This document shows, piece after piece, positions 26,156 to 34,282 of a DNA stretch of 64,000 nt (its first letter is position 1; each line of letters starts with the position of its first letter). Made by a program: the position numbers and the translations under genes. A model generated the notes under the pieces. That model was not told the DNA's origin and did no database searches. It worked only from the letters and a program-made list of their open reading frames with translations. This DNA is from Bog-756 sp963756515 (GTDB lineage: Bacteria > Actinomycetota > Acidimicrobiia > Acidimicrobiales > RAAP-2): the NCBI GenBank assembly GCA_963756515.1, contig CAVWNV010000013.1:1-64000 (forward strand), in the 5' to 3' direction.

Positions 26156-27016
26156 GTGGACGCACTCCTCGTCGCCGGTACGGCCGCCGCCGGACTGTTG
26201 ATCGGAGGAGTCCTCGATCCCGTGGGACAGCGGGCGGCCGACCGGAGCCGACTGGACGACGAGCGCCGCCGCGCCGCCCTGCTGGTGGAGACGGAGCACC
26301 ACGACGTCGGTGGTGACGGGGGGGCGGAGACGACCCTGGTCCACCTGGAGGAGGCGGCCGAAGGAGCCCTGGAAGCGGCGGAGGCCGATGATGCCGACGA
26401 CCCGGCGCCCGAGGACCGCACGCTGGGCCACCTCCTGCCCGCCGGTCCGGCCCCGGCCCGGACCCTGGGCGCCGCCCTCGTCACCGGGGGGTTGTTCGCC
26501 GGTGCCGCCGTCCACTTCGGTCGGGACATCGTGCTGGCCCCCTTCTGCGTCTTCTTCGCCATGGTGGTGGTGATCTCGGTGACCGACCTCTCCCACCGCC
26601 TCGTCCCCCGCCGACTGATCTACGGAGGCCTGGTCCTGATCGTCCCGCTGCTGGTGGCGTCGGCCGCCGTCGACCACACCTGGCCCAGCCTCACCGGGGC
26701 GGTCATCGCTGCAGCGGTGGCGTTCGGGATCTTCTTCGGTATCTGGTGGTTCATCCCCCGCGGCATGGGCTTCGGTGACGTGCGGCTGGCCGGAGCCATC
26801 GGGCTCACCACCGGCTACCTGAGCCTGCTCCACGCCTACGTGGCCTTCCTGTCCGGGTTCGTGGCCGGCATGCTCTTCGGCCTGGCCATGATGACCGTGT
26901 CGTCGGCGGGCCGTAAGACCCGCATCCCGTTCGCCCCGTCCCTGTCCGCCGGCGCGGTCGTGGCCGTGTTCTGGGGCGCCCAGGTCGCCCACGGCCTGTT
27001 CCACACCACGTCCTGA
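26156..27016 (+). CDS. Type IV prepilin peptidase (A24 family)
   Basis: A 286-aa membrane aspartyl protease that would trim type IV pilin or pseudopilin leaders. The two catalytic Asp motifs are VISVTDLSHRLVPRRLIYGG and GMGFGDVRLAGAIG. The usual N-terminal methyltransferase domain and its CxxC zinc sites are absent. Instead a first hydrophobic segment is followed by a roughly 75-residue acidic, Ala-rich stretch before the catalytic membrane core. GTG 26156 has TACGTT 7 nt upstream. It lies 67 bp upstream of aroC, which has its own promoter. Confidence 0.85.
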   Translation: MDALLVAGTAAAGLLIGGVLDPVGQRAADRSRLDDERRRAALLVETEHHDVGGDGGAETTLVHLEEAAEGALEAAEADDADDPAPEDRTLGHLLPAGPAPARTLGAALVTGGLFAGAAVHFGRDIVLAPFCVFFAMVVVISVTDLSHRLVPRRLIYGGLVLIVPLLVASAAVDHTWPSLTGAVIAAAVAFGIFFGIWWFIPRGMGFGDVRLAGAIGLTTGYLSLLHAYVAFLSGFVAGMLFGLAMMTVSSAGRKTRIPFAPSLSAGAVVAVFWGAQVAHGLFHTTS

Positions 27017-27071
27017 CCGGATGGGCCGCGCCCGAGCGTCGACCCAGGCCGGGACCACGCGGGCCCCCGAG

Positions 27072-27083
27072 TAGATTTGCGGC
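27072..27083 (+). promoter_or_regulatory. Leaderless promoter of the aro operon
   Basis: TAGATT at 27072-27077, 6 nt before ATG 27084 of aroC. It probably drives the six-gene run aroC to efp, whose members overlap. Confidence 0.55.
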
Positions 27084-28301
27084 ATGCTGCGCTTCCTCAC
27101 CGCCGGTGAATCCCATGGACGCGCTCTCGTGGTCATCGTGGAAGGCATGCCGGCCGGCCTGTTGGTGACGGAGGGTGACATCCAACGGGGCCTGGCCCGT
27201 CGGCGGCTCGGGTTCGGCCGGGGCCCGCGCATGCGCTTCGAGGCCGACGAGGTGACCCTGGTGGGCGGTGTCCGCCACGGGCGCACGCTGGGCTCGCCCG
27301 TGGCGGTGGAGATCGCCAACACCGAGTGGCCCAAGTGGGAGACCGAGATGTCGGCCCGCCCCGGGCTCCCCACCAAGGTCCTGACCCAGCCCCGGCCGGG
27401 CCACGCCGACCTGTCCGGCATGCTGAAGTACGGGTTGGATGACGCCCGAGACGTGTTGGAGCGGGCCTCGGCCCGCGAGACGGCGGCCCGGGTGGCGGCC
27501 GGCACCCTGGCCAAGCTCCTGCTGGGACAGATCGGCGTCGATGTGCTGAGCCACGTCGTGCAGCTGGGTCCGGAGCGGGCCTCGTCCGGCCTCCTCCCGA
27601 CCATGGAGGATCTGTCCCGGATCGACGCCTCCTCGGTGCGTTGTGCCGATCCGGAGGCGGAGAGCCGGATGGTGGCGGCGGTCAAGGCCGCGGCCAAGGC
27701 CGGCGACTCGGTGGGGGGCGTGGCCGAAGTGATCGCCTACGGGGTTCCGGTCGGCCTCGGGAGCCACGTGCACTGGGACCGACGACTGGACGCGTTGGTG
27801 GCCCAGGCGCTGATGAGCATCCAGGCCATCAAGGCGGTGGAGTTCGGGGACGGTTTCGAACTGGCCGGACGCCGGGGATCCGAGGCCCATGACGCCATCC
27901 GGACACCCGCAGCCGCCGGTGAGGATGCACCGGGCCGGCTGGGTGGGGGGTATGTGCGCGACACCCACCACGCCGGGGGGATCGAGGGTGGCATCTCCAC
28001 CGGATCCGCCATCGTGGCGAGGGCCGCCATGAAGCCACTGGCCACCCTCAACCGCCCGACCCTGGCCACGGTGGACGTGGTCACCAAGGAGTCGACCCTG
28101 TCGTTCAAGGAGCGCACGGACGTGACCGCGGTGCCGGCCATGGGCGTGGTGGCCGAGACGATGGTCGCCCTGGTGCTGGCGTCCGAGGCGCTGCGCAAGT
28201 TCGGCGGGGATTCGGTCGAGGAGTTTCGCCGCAACCAACTCGGGTATCTGGCCGCCCTGGGCGAGACCCCGTCGGCGGCGGCGCCACCGGCCGATGGTTG
28301 A
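27084..28301 (+). CDS. aroC: Chorismate synthase
   Basis: FMN-dependent enzyme converting EPSP to chorismate, the last shikimate-pathway step. The 405-aa protein begins MLRFLTAGESHGRALVVIVE and shows RRRLGFGRGPRMRFEADEV, ARPGLPTKVLTQPRPGHADL, YGLDDARDVLERASARETAARVAAG in two overlapping blocks, DTHHAGGIEGGISTG and a C-terminal EFRRNQLGYLAALG. First gene of aroC-aroK-aroB-aroQ; its 3' end overlaps aroK by 8 bp. Chorismate also feeds the men genes found upstream in this window. Confidence 0.97.
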   Translation: MLRFLTAGESHGRALVVIVEGMPAGLLVTEGDIQRGLARRRLGFGRGPRMRFEADEVTLVGGVRHGRTLGSPVAVEIANTEWPKWETEMSARPGLPTKVLTQPRPGHADLSGMLKYGLDDARDVLERASARETAARVAAGTLAKLLLGQIGVDVLSHVVQLGPERASSGLLPTMEDLSRIDASSVRCADPEAESRMVAAVKAAAKAGDSVGGVAEVIAYGVPVGLGSHVHWDRRLDALVAQALMSIQAIKAVEFGDGFELAGRRGSEAHDAIRTPAAAGEDAPGRLGGGYVRDTHHAGGIEGGISTGSAIVARAAMKPLATLNRPTLATVDVVTKESTLSFKERTDVTAVPAMGVVAETMVALVLASEALRKFGGDSVEEFRRNQLGYLAALGETPSAAAPPADG

Positions 28302-28821
28302 CCGGCTCATCCTGGTGGGGATGATGGGGGTGGGGAAGACGACGGTGGGTCGCCTGTTGGCCGAGCGGTTGGGATGGCTCCACCTGGACTCCGATGCCCA
28401 GGTGGTGGCCGGCACCGGGCGGACCGTGCCCGAGCTCTTCGCCGACGAGGGGGAGGCGGCCTTCCGGGCCCAGGAGGAGCAGGTCCTGGTCGAGGCCCTC
28501 TCCGGTCCAGACCCGGTGGTGGTGTCGGCGGCGGGCGGGGTCGTGCTGTCGGCGGCCAACCGTGCGCTCCTGGCGCGCTCGGGCACCGTGGTGTGGCTTC
28601 GGGCCGACCCGGGGCTGCTGGCCCGGCGGGTGGGTGACGGCGCCGGCCGCCCGCTCCTCGGCGAAGACCCCGGTACGGCCCTGGCCGATCTGTACGAGGT
28701 CCGGCGACCGCTCTACGAGTCGGTGGCGGCCTTGATCGTGGACGTCGACCACCTCTCGCCCGGCCAGGTGGCCGAACGCGTGTTGGCCGAGGTCGGTCCG
28801 ACCGGATCGGGGGCGCCGTGA
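28294..28821 (+). CDS. aroK: Shikimate kinase
   Basis: A 175-aa P-loop kinase phosphorylating shikimate at the 3-OH. Walker A is LVGMMGVGKTTVGRLLAERL, the shikimate-binding Asp is in HLDSDAQV, and the FRAQEEQVL and SAAGGVVLS segments match the substrate-binding Arg and Gly-Gly motifs. The lid Arg region is GRPLLGE. ATG 28294 overlaps aroC by 8 bp; the end overlaps aroB as GTGA. Confidence 0.95.
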   Translation: MVDRLILVGMMGVGKTTVGRLLAERLGWLHLDSDAQVVAGTGRTVPELFADEGEAAFRAQEEQVLVEALSGPDPVVVSAAGGVVLSAANRALLARSGTVVWLRADPGLLARRVGDGAGRPLLGEDPGTALADLYEVRRPLYESVAALIVDVDHLSPGQVAERVLAEVGPTGSGAP

Positions 28822-29894
28822 GGGACATACCCGTCGAGCTGGGCGAACGCCGCTACGACGTCACGGTGGGGGACGGGGCCCGCCACCGGTTGGCCGAGAT
28901 GGTGGCCGTCAGTGTGCCCCGTGCGGCCCGGGCCGCCGTGGTGACGCAGTCCGGCATCGGGGTCGAGGTCGACCCCGGGATCCCCGTCTCCCGGTTCGTC
29001 GTCCCCGACGGCGAGGAGGCCAAGTCGGTCAGCAGGGTGGAGGAGCTGTGCCGCGGCTTCGCCCGGGCCGGCGTGGCCCGGTCCGACGTCATCGTGGCCG
29101 TCGGTGGCGGCGTGGTCACCGATCTGGCCGGGTTCGCAGCGGCCGCCTTCCACCGGGGCACGGCCTACATCAACGTGGCCACCACACTGCTGGGCCAGGT
29201 CGACGCGGCCGTGGGGGGCAAGACCGGGGTCAACATCCCCGAGGGGAAGAACCTGGTCGGCGCGTTCTGGCAGCCCCGGGCGGTGCTGTGCGATACCGAG
29301 GTGCTGGCCACCCTCCCGCCGAGGGAGTGGGCGTCCGGGCGGGGGGAGATGGCCAAGTACGCCCTGTTGGAAGGGGTCGACGACGGCCGCCGTGGGACCC
29401 GGGCCCCCTTGCTCGACCTGCCGCTGGAGGAGCAGGTGGCCCGGTGCGTGGCCATGAAGGCGGACATCGTGGTGGCCGACGAGCGCGAGGGCGACCGGCG
29501 GATGCTCCTGAACTACGGGCACACCCTGGCCCACGCCCTGGAGGCCACGGCGTTCGATCCCGGCGCCGGATGGGACCTTCGCCACGGTGAGGCCGTGGCC
29601 ATCGGCCTCGTGTTCGCGGCGCGGCTGGCCCGGCGGCTCGGTCGCATCGACGACCGGAGGGTGGACCTCCACCGGCAGGTGGTCGGTCGGTTCGACCTGC
29701 CGTGCGACCTGCCGGCCGGTGCCGAACCCGAGGCGCTGGTGACCTTCATGGCCCGGGACAAGAAGGCCCGCCACGACCTGACCTTCGTGTTGGACGGCCC
29801 CGACGGGGTCGAGGTGGTGCGTGGCGTGGATCGGAGGGACGTGGTCGCTACCCTGGCGGACATGGACCGATCTCCATCGGACGGCCGGCGATGA
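28818..29894 (+). CDS. aroB: 3-dehydroquinate synthase
   Basis: NAD- and metal-dependent cyclase making 3-dehydroquinate from DAHP; 358 aa. Visible are VVPDGEEAKSVSRVEELC, the dinucleotide loop VAVGGGVVTDLAGFAAAAF, TLLGQVDAAVGGKTGVN, MLLNYGHTLAHALEA with metal-binding His, and LRHGEAVAIGLVFAARLA. GTG 28818 overlaps the aroK stop (GTGA) and the end overlaps aroQ (ATGA), so the run is translationally coupled. Confidence 0.96.
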   Translation: MRDIPVELGERRYDVTVGDGARHRLAEMVAVSVPRAARAAVVTQSGIGVEVDPGIPVSRFVVPDGEEAKSVSRVEELCRGFARAGVARSDVIVAVGGGVVTDLAGFAAAAFHRGTAYINVATTLLGQVDAAVGGKTGVNIPEGKNLVGAFWQPRAVLCDTEVLATLPPREWASGRGEMAKYALLEGVDDGRRGTRAPLLDLPLEEQVARCVAMKADIVVADEREGDRRMLLNYGHTLAHALEATAFDPGAGWDLRHGEAVAIGLVFAARLARRLGRIDDRRVDLHRQVVGRFDLPCDLPAGAEPEALVTFMARDKKARHDLTFVLDGPDGVEVVRGVDRRDVVATLADMDRSPSDGRR

Positions 29895-30361
29895 CCGAGG
29901 AGCGGCTCATCGTGCTGCTGTCCGGTCCGAACCTCGACCTGCTGGGTCAGCGGGAGCCGTCCGTCTACGGGACGGCCACCCTCGAGGACCACGTGGCCAC
30001 GGCCACGTCGGTGGCCCGCGGCCTGGGGTACGAGCTCGAGCACAGCCAGACCAATCACGAGGGCGACCTGGTCGAGGCGGTCCACGCCGCCCGGGGGCGG
30101 GCCGACGCCATCATCGTCAACGCCGGCGCCCTCTCCCACACCTCGTGGTCGCTCCACGACGCCCTGGCCGCATTCGACGGCGTGGTGGTGGAGTTGCACC
30201 TGTCCAACCCGGCGGCGAGGGAGCCGTTCCGGCACAGGTCGGTGATCGCCCCGGTGTCGAACGGCGTGGTGGCCGGATTCGGCGGGATCGGGTACGGCCT
30301 GGCCGTGGACGCCGTGCACCGCCTTCTCACTGCCCCGTCCGGCCCGGGGGGATCCCAGTGA
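29891..30361 (+). CDS. aroQ: 3-dehydroquinate dehydratase, type II
   Basis: A 156-aa type II dehydroquinase. The motif VLLSGPNLDLLGQREPSVYG carries the conserved Asn and the catalytic Tyr. SQTNHEGDLVEAVHAA, IIVNAGALSHTSWSLHDALA and VVELHLSNPAAREPFRHRSV complete the family pattern. ATG 29891 overlaps the aroB stop (ATGA); the end overlaps the aminopeptidase start (GTGA). Confidence 0.96.
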   Translation: MTEERLIVLLSGPNLDLLGQREPSVYGTATLEDHVATATSVARGLGYELEHSQTNHEGDLVEAVHAARGRADAIIVNAGALSHTSWSLHDALAAFDGVVVELHLSNPAAREPFRHRSVIAPVSNGVVAGFGGIGYGLAVDAVHRLLTAPSGPGGSQ

Positions 30362-31521
30362 CGCCACCCAAACTGGCGCCGCTGCAGGTGGCGGGCCGTA
30401 TCGACCGGCTGCGGGAGAGGCTGGCCACGGCCGGCCCGGACGGCCAGCCGGTGGACGGACTGCTGGTGACGACACCGGCCAACATCCGCTGGCTGACCGG
30501 CTTCAGTGGATCGGCCGGCCTCCTCCTGGTCACTCCCGGCGGCGCCCTGTTGACCACCGACGGCCGTTACCGGACGCAGTCCGCCGAGCAGCTGGGTCAC
30601 GCCGGCGTGGAGGGTGGGGTCGAGATCTGCGTCGGCGGCGTGGGGGTCCAGCGGGAGGCGTTGGCGGCCGCTTCCGACGCCGCACCCTCCCTCGGACTGG
30701 AGGCCGATCACGTCACCTGGTCCGGTCAGCGTTCGTGGGACGAGGTCTTCGTCCGTTCGACCCTGGCCCCGACCCGCGGCGTCGTGGAGGGTCTGCGATC
30801 GGTCAAGGACGCCGGTGAGGTGGACAGGATGGCCCGGGCGGCGGCGATCGCCGACGAAGCACTGGGTTCGGTTCTCCCCCTGCTGGCCGCGGCCGGATCC
30901 TCGGGACCGGCCGGTGGCCGCCCTCAGGAGCTCACCGAGTCCCACTTCGCCGCCGCCCTCGACCACGCCATGCGCCAGCTCGGGGCCGAGGACAGCGCCT
31001 TCGAGACCATCGTGGCGTCGGGGGAGAACTCGGCCAAGCCCCACGCCCGGCCGGGCGGACGGGTGATCGGGCCCGGGGACCCGGTGGTGGTGGACTTCGG
31101 TGCCGTCTTCGACGGCTACCGCTCGGACATGACCCGTACGTTCTGGGTGGGCGGACCACCGGTGGGTGAGATGGCCACGGTATTCGACGTGGTGGCGGAG
31201 TCGCAGCGCACCGGAGTGGCCCAGGTGGAGCCGGGCGTGACGGCCGGCTCGGTCGACCAGGCCTGTCGCCAGGTCATCGCCGCCGCCGGCTGGGCCGACC
31301 GATTCGAGCACGGCACCGGCCACGGGGTGGGTCTGGACATCCACGAGGGACCGTCGGTCGGACCGGGGTCTACTGCTATCCTCGTCCCCGGCACCGTGGT
31401 CACCGTGGAGCCCGGTGTGTACCTGCCCGACACGGGTGGGGTGCGCATCGAGGACACCCTGGTGGTGACCGAGGGCGGCAGCCGCTCGCTCACCCGTTTC
31501 CCGAAGGAAGTCGCCGTCTGA
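30358..31521 (+). CDS. Xaa-Pro aminopeptidase/dipeptidase-like M24 metallopeptidase
   Basis: A 387-aa pita-bread metallopeptidase. The N-terminal creatinase-type domain contains ANIRWLTGFSGSAGLLLV. The C-terminal catalytic domain shows VVVDFGAVFDGYRSDMTRTF (two metal Asp), EHGTGHGVGLDIHEGPSV (metal His), VTVEPGVYLPDTGGVRIEDT (two metal Glu). Probably a cytoplasmic proline-specific exopeptidase. This position directly before efp is common in Gram-positive genomes. GTG 30358 overlaps the aroQ stop. Confidence 0.9.
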   Translation: MTPPKLAPLQVAGRIDRLRERLATAGPDGQPVDGLLVTTPANIRWLTGFSGSAGLLLVTPGGALLTTDGRYRTQSAEQLGHAGVEGGVEICVGGVGVQREALAAASDAAPSLGLEADHVTWSGQRSWDEVFVRSTLAPTRGVVEGLRSVKDAGEVDRMARAAAIADEALGSVLPLLAAAGSSGPAGGRPQELTESHFAAALDHAMRQLGAEDSAFETIVASGENSAKPHARPGGRVIGPGDPVVVDFGAVFDGYRSDMTRTFWVGGPPVGEMATVFDVVAESQRTGVAQVEPGVTAGSVDQACRQVIAAAGWADRFEHGTGHGVGLDIHEGPSVGPGSTAILVPGTVVTVEPGVYLPDTGGVRIEDTLVVTEGGSRSLTRFPKEVAV

Positions 31522-32081
31522 TGGCCGTCTCCACCAACGATCTCCGCAACGGCATGACCCTCGACCTCCCCGAGGGACTGTTCGCCGTGGTGGAGTTCCA
31601 GCACGTCAAGCCGGGCAAGGGCGGGGCCTTCGTGCGGACCAAACTGAAGAACTCGCGCACCGGGGCCGTCATCGAACGCACCTACCGTGCCGACGAGAAG
31701 CTGGAGCAGGCCATCATCGACAAGCGGGAGATGCAGTTCCTGTACCGGGACGGGACCGACTACGTGTTCATGGACACCGCTTCGTACGAGCAGCTCCAGG
31801 TGGACAAGGGACTGCTCGGCGACGCCGCCGACTATCTGAAGGAGGGCGACGACGCCGTCCTGCAGTTCTTCGGCACCGAGATCGTCGGCGTGGACCTGCC
31901 GGCCGCGGTCGAGCTCACCGTGACCGACACCGAGCCCGGGCTGCAGGGCGATCGGGTGTCCGGTGCCCGCAAGCCGGCCACGCTGGAGACCGGCCTGGTC
32001 CTCCAGGTCCCCCTCTTCGTGAACCCGGGTGAGAAGATCAAAGTCGACACCCGCACGGGGGAGTACCTGACCAGGGCCTGA
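31521..32081 (+). CDS. efp: Elongation factor P
   Basis: A 186-aa, three-domain factor that relieves ribosomes stalled at polyproline. The domain I tip is EFQHVKPGKGGAFVRTKLKN, with the Lys that reaches the peptidyl-transferase centre. VPLFVNPGEKIKVDTRTGEY matches the C-terminal OB domain signature. ATG 31521 overlaps the upstream stop (TGATG). Pro-rich proteins in this window, such as the cold-shock-domain protein, are plausible clients. Confidence 0.97.
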   Translation: MAVSTNDLRNGMTLDLPEGLFAVVEFQHVKPGKGGAFVRTKLKNSRTGAVIERTYRADEKLEQAIIDKREMQFLYRDGTDYVFMDTASYEQLQVDKGLLGDAADYLKEGDDAVLQFFGTEIVGVDLPAAVELTVTDTEPGLQGDRVSGARKPATLETGLVLQVPLFVNPGEKIKVDTRTGEYLTRA

Positions 32082-32087
32082 CACCTC

Positions 32088-32111
32088 GGGCCGGCCGGAG
32101 CGGTCCGGCCC
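32088..32111 (+). terminator. Hairpin after the aro-efp operon
   Basis: GGGCCGG (32088-32094) and CCGGCCC (32105-32111) form a perfect 7-bp stem 6 nt after the efp stop; no T-tract. Confidence 0.4.
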
Positions 32112-32224
32112 CGGCATCAGCACCTCCGGCCGGGTCGCACCGGCCATGGCGCCGGCGACCGTCCCGGCCGAACCGGGCATCCGGGCCCCGGCGCCCTCCA
32201 CCCGCCTCCCACCGATCGGCAACC

Positions 32225-32629
32225 ATGGACTCCGCACCCCGCCACCAGGCCCGTGAACGGGCATTGAGCCTCCTCTACGAGGCGGATCTGAAGGGATCGT
32301 CGCTGGCCGATGTGCTGGACGGGTTGGCCGTGGCCCCCGACCCCTACACGGTCAGGCTGCTCGAAGCGGTCGGCTCCCGTCACGGTGAGATCGACGGTCT
32401 GGTCGACTCGGCCGCCATCGGATGGGACCTCGATCGGATGGCGGTCGTGGACCGCAACGTCCTGCGACTGGCGGTGGCCGAACTCCTGGACTGCCCGGAC
32501 GTACCGACCCCGGTGGTGTTGAACGAGGCGGTCGAGTTGGCCTCGGCCTACTCGACCGACGACTCGGGCCGGTTCGTCAACGGCGTACTCTCCACCCTGG
32601 CCCGTCAGATCCGCCAGATCGGCCCGTGA
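32225..32629 (+). CDS. nusB: Transcription antitermination factor NusB
   Basis: A 134-aa all-helical RNA-binding protein that with NusE (S10) binds boxA in rRNA leaders. It starts MDSAPRHQARERALSLLYEA and has DRMAVVDRNVLRLAVAELLD and VVLNEAVELASAYSTDDSGR, then FVNGVLSTLARQIR, the standard NusB pattern. The 143-bp gap after efp holds a hairpin, so nusB may have its own promoter, though I see no clear -10. Confidence 0.93.
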   Translation: MDSAPRHQARERALSLLYEADLKGSSLADVLDGLAVAPDPYTVRLLEAVGSRHGEIDGLVDSAAIGWDLDRMAVVDRNVLRLAVAELLDCPDVPTPVVLNEAVELASAYSTDDSGRFVNGVLSTLARQIRQIGP

Positions 32630-32685
32630 CCGCGGGCCGTGCCGACCGGTCGCCACGAGGCTGACCACGTCGTCGGTGGGCCGGG

Positions 32686-32691
32686 TATAGT
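32686..32691 (+). promoter_or_regulatory. -10 element of the pyr operon promoter
   Basis: TATAGT, with CTGACC at 32661-32666 (19-nt spacer) as a weak -35. Transcription would start near 32698 and leave a leader of about 47 nt. Confidence 0.55.
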
Positions 32692-32713
32692 CGGGGCCTG
32701 ACCGTGAAGCGGG

Positions 32714-32723
32714 TCCCGTGAGG
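32714..32723 (+). promoter_or_regulatory. PyrR-binding RNA loop in the pyr leader
   Basis: TCCCGTGAGG matches the PyrR recognition consensus UCCNGNGAGG exactly. Flanking GGCC-rich arms (GGGCCT near 32694, AGGCCC at 32721) can close a stem. It lies 11 nt before the AGGAGG ribosome-binding site of pyrR (32735-32740) with no terminator, which fits translational repression by UMP-bound PyrR as described for mycobacteria. Confidence 0.6.
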
Positions 32724-32744
32724 CCCGTACGGACAGGAGGAGCA

Positions 32745-33314
32745 GTGGCCGAACGCGAGCGCAGTCATACCCGACCGCGGGGTGCTGTCTTCGTTCCCCG
32801 TGCCCAGGTCATGTCGGCCGAGGACGTGCGCCGGGCCGTGACCCGTATGGCCCACGAGATCGCCGAGCGCAACCGGGGTCTCGAGCACGTGGTGCTGGTG
32901 GGGCTGCAGACCGGGGGAGTGTCCATCGCCGAGCAGTTGGCCGACACGCTGGCCGAGGTCGAAGGGGCCAGCGTCCCCGTGGGTACCCTGGACGTGGCCT
33001 TCTACCGGGACGACATCGGCCTTCGCCCGGTGCTGCCCGAGGCGGCCACCGACATCAGCTTCGACCTGACCGGTGCCACCGTGGTGCTGGTGGACGACGT
33101 GCTGTTCACGGGGCGGACCATCCGCGCCGCCCTCAACGCGCTGGGCGAGTACGGCCGGGCCCAGCTGGTCGAGCTGGCCGTGATGGTCGACCGGGGCCAT
33201 CGGGAGCTCCCCATCCGCCCCGACTACGTGGGCAAGAACCTTCCCACCCGGCGGGACGAGATGGTCGACGTCTCGGTGGACGGGGTGGCCCTCGGGGACC
33301 TGGTCAACCGGTGA
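32745..33314 (+). CDS. pyrR: Pyr operon regulator / uracil phosphoribosyltransferase PyrR
   Basis: A 189-aa type I phosphoribosyltransferase-fold regulator that binds pyr mRNA with UMP/UTP. The PRPP motif is VVLVDDVLFTGRTIRAALNA. LVGLQTGGVSIAEQLADTL and LDVAFYRDDIGLRPVLP match PyrR. GTG 32745 has AGGAGG upstream. It heads pyrR-pyrB-pyrC-carA-carB-pyrD-pyrF, and its own leader carries the predicted binding loop, giving a direct autoregulatory reading. Confidence 0.95.
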   Translation: MAERERSHTRPRGAVFVPRAQVMSAEDVRRAVTRMAHEIAERNRGLEHVVLVGLQTGGVSIAEQLADTLAEVEGASVPVGTLDVAFYRDDIGLRPVLPEAATDISFDLTGATVVLVDDVLFTGRTIRAALNALGEYGRAQLVELAVMVDRGHRELPIRPDYVGKNLPTRRDEMVDVSVDGVALGDLVNR

Positions 33315-34282
33315 GCCCGTTCCCCGCCCACCTGCTCAGCATCGACGATCTGGACGCCGACGACATCGTCGAGGTCCTGCGGGTGGCCGACTCCTTCGTC
33401 GAGGTCGGTCGCCGGGCCAATCCGAAGGTCCCCACCCTGCGGGGCCGGACCGTGGCCACGCTGTTCTTCGAGGACTCCACCCGCACCCGCATGTCGTTCG
33501 AGACGGCGGCCAAACGGATGTCGGCGGACGTGCTCTCCTTCGCGGCCGGATCGTCGTCGCTGAAGAAGGGGGAGTCACTGCGGGACACCGTCGAGACCAT
33601 CGAGGCCATCGGGATCGACTCGGTGATCATCCGGCACGCCTCTTCGGGGGTCCCGGCCCGGGTGGCGGGTTGGGTCGACCACTGCTCGGTGATCAACGCC
33701 GGCGACGGTTGGCACCAGCATCCCACCCAGGCGCTGCTCGACCTCTACACCGTCCGCCAGGCCCTCGGCGGGGGGGATGCCGGGCAGACCCGGTTCCAGG
33801 GACTGCAGGTCCTGATCGTGGGGGACATCCGGCACAGCCGGGTGGCCCGTTCCCAGATCGCCGCCTACGCCGCCCTCGGGGCCGAGGTCACCCTGGTGGC
33901 GCCGGCCACGCTCCTGCCACCCTCGCTGGAGGGGTGGCCGATCGTCGGCGTCAGCCACCACCTCGACGAGGTGCTGCCCAAGGCGGATGTGGTCTCGCTC
34001 CTGCGGGTGCAGTCGGAGCGGGGGAGCGGGGAGTTCGTCCCCACCCTCCGGGAGTACACGACCGGCTTCGGGCTCACCGCCCGCCGGGCGGCCCTGCTCC
34101 AGTCCGAGGCGGTGATCCTCCACCCCGGGCCCATCGTCCGCGGCGTAGAGATCGCCTCCGACGTGGCCGAACTGCCGGCCTCGATGATCACCGAGCAGGT
34201 GAGCAACGGCGTTGCGGTGCGGATGGCCGTGCTGTTCCTCCTCCTCGGCCAGGGGACGCTGGACGGAGTCGGTCGTGACTGA
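33311..34282 (+). CDS. pyrB: Aspartate carbamoyltransferase catalytic subunit
   Basis: A 323-aa transcarbamylase condensing carbamoyl phosphate with aspartate. The carbamoyl-phosphate motif is TLFFEDSTRTRMSFETAAKR; SSLKKGESLRDTVETI and NAGDGWHQHPTQALLDLYT are also present, as is LRVQSERG before HPGPIVRGVEIASDVA. GTG 33311 overlaps the pyrR stop (GTGA). No pyrI regulatory subunit is present, as expected in Gram-positives. Confidence 0.97.
   Translation: MSPFPAHLLSIDDLDADDIVEVLRVADSFVEVGRRANPKVPTLRGRTVATLFFEDSTRTRMSFETAAKRMSADVLSFAAGSSSLKKGESLRDTVETIEAIGIDSVIIRHASSGVPARVAGWVDHCSVINAGDGWHQHPTQALLDLYTVRQALGGGDAGQTRFQGLQVLIVGDIRHSRVARSQIAAYAALGAEVTLVAPATLLPPSLEGWPIVGVSHHLDEVLPKADVVSLLRVQSERGSGEFVPTLREYTTGFGLTARRAALLQSEAVILHPGPIVRGVEIASDVAELPASMITEQVSNGVAVRMAVLFLLLGQGTLDGVGRD

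Noticed and set aside
25610..28586. Two long minus-strand open frames opposite nfuA, the prepilin peptidase and aroC
   Set aside because: They are antisense to well-conserved genes and low in complexity; explained by GC-driven absence of stops.
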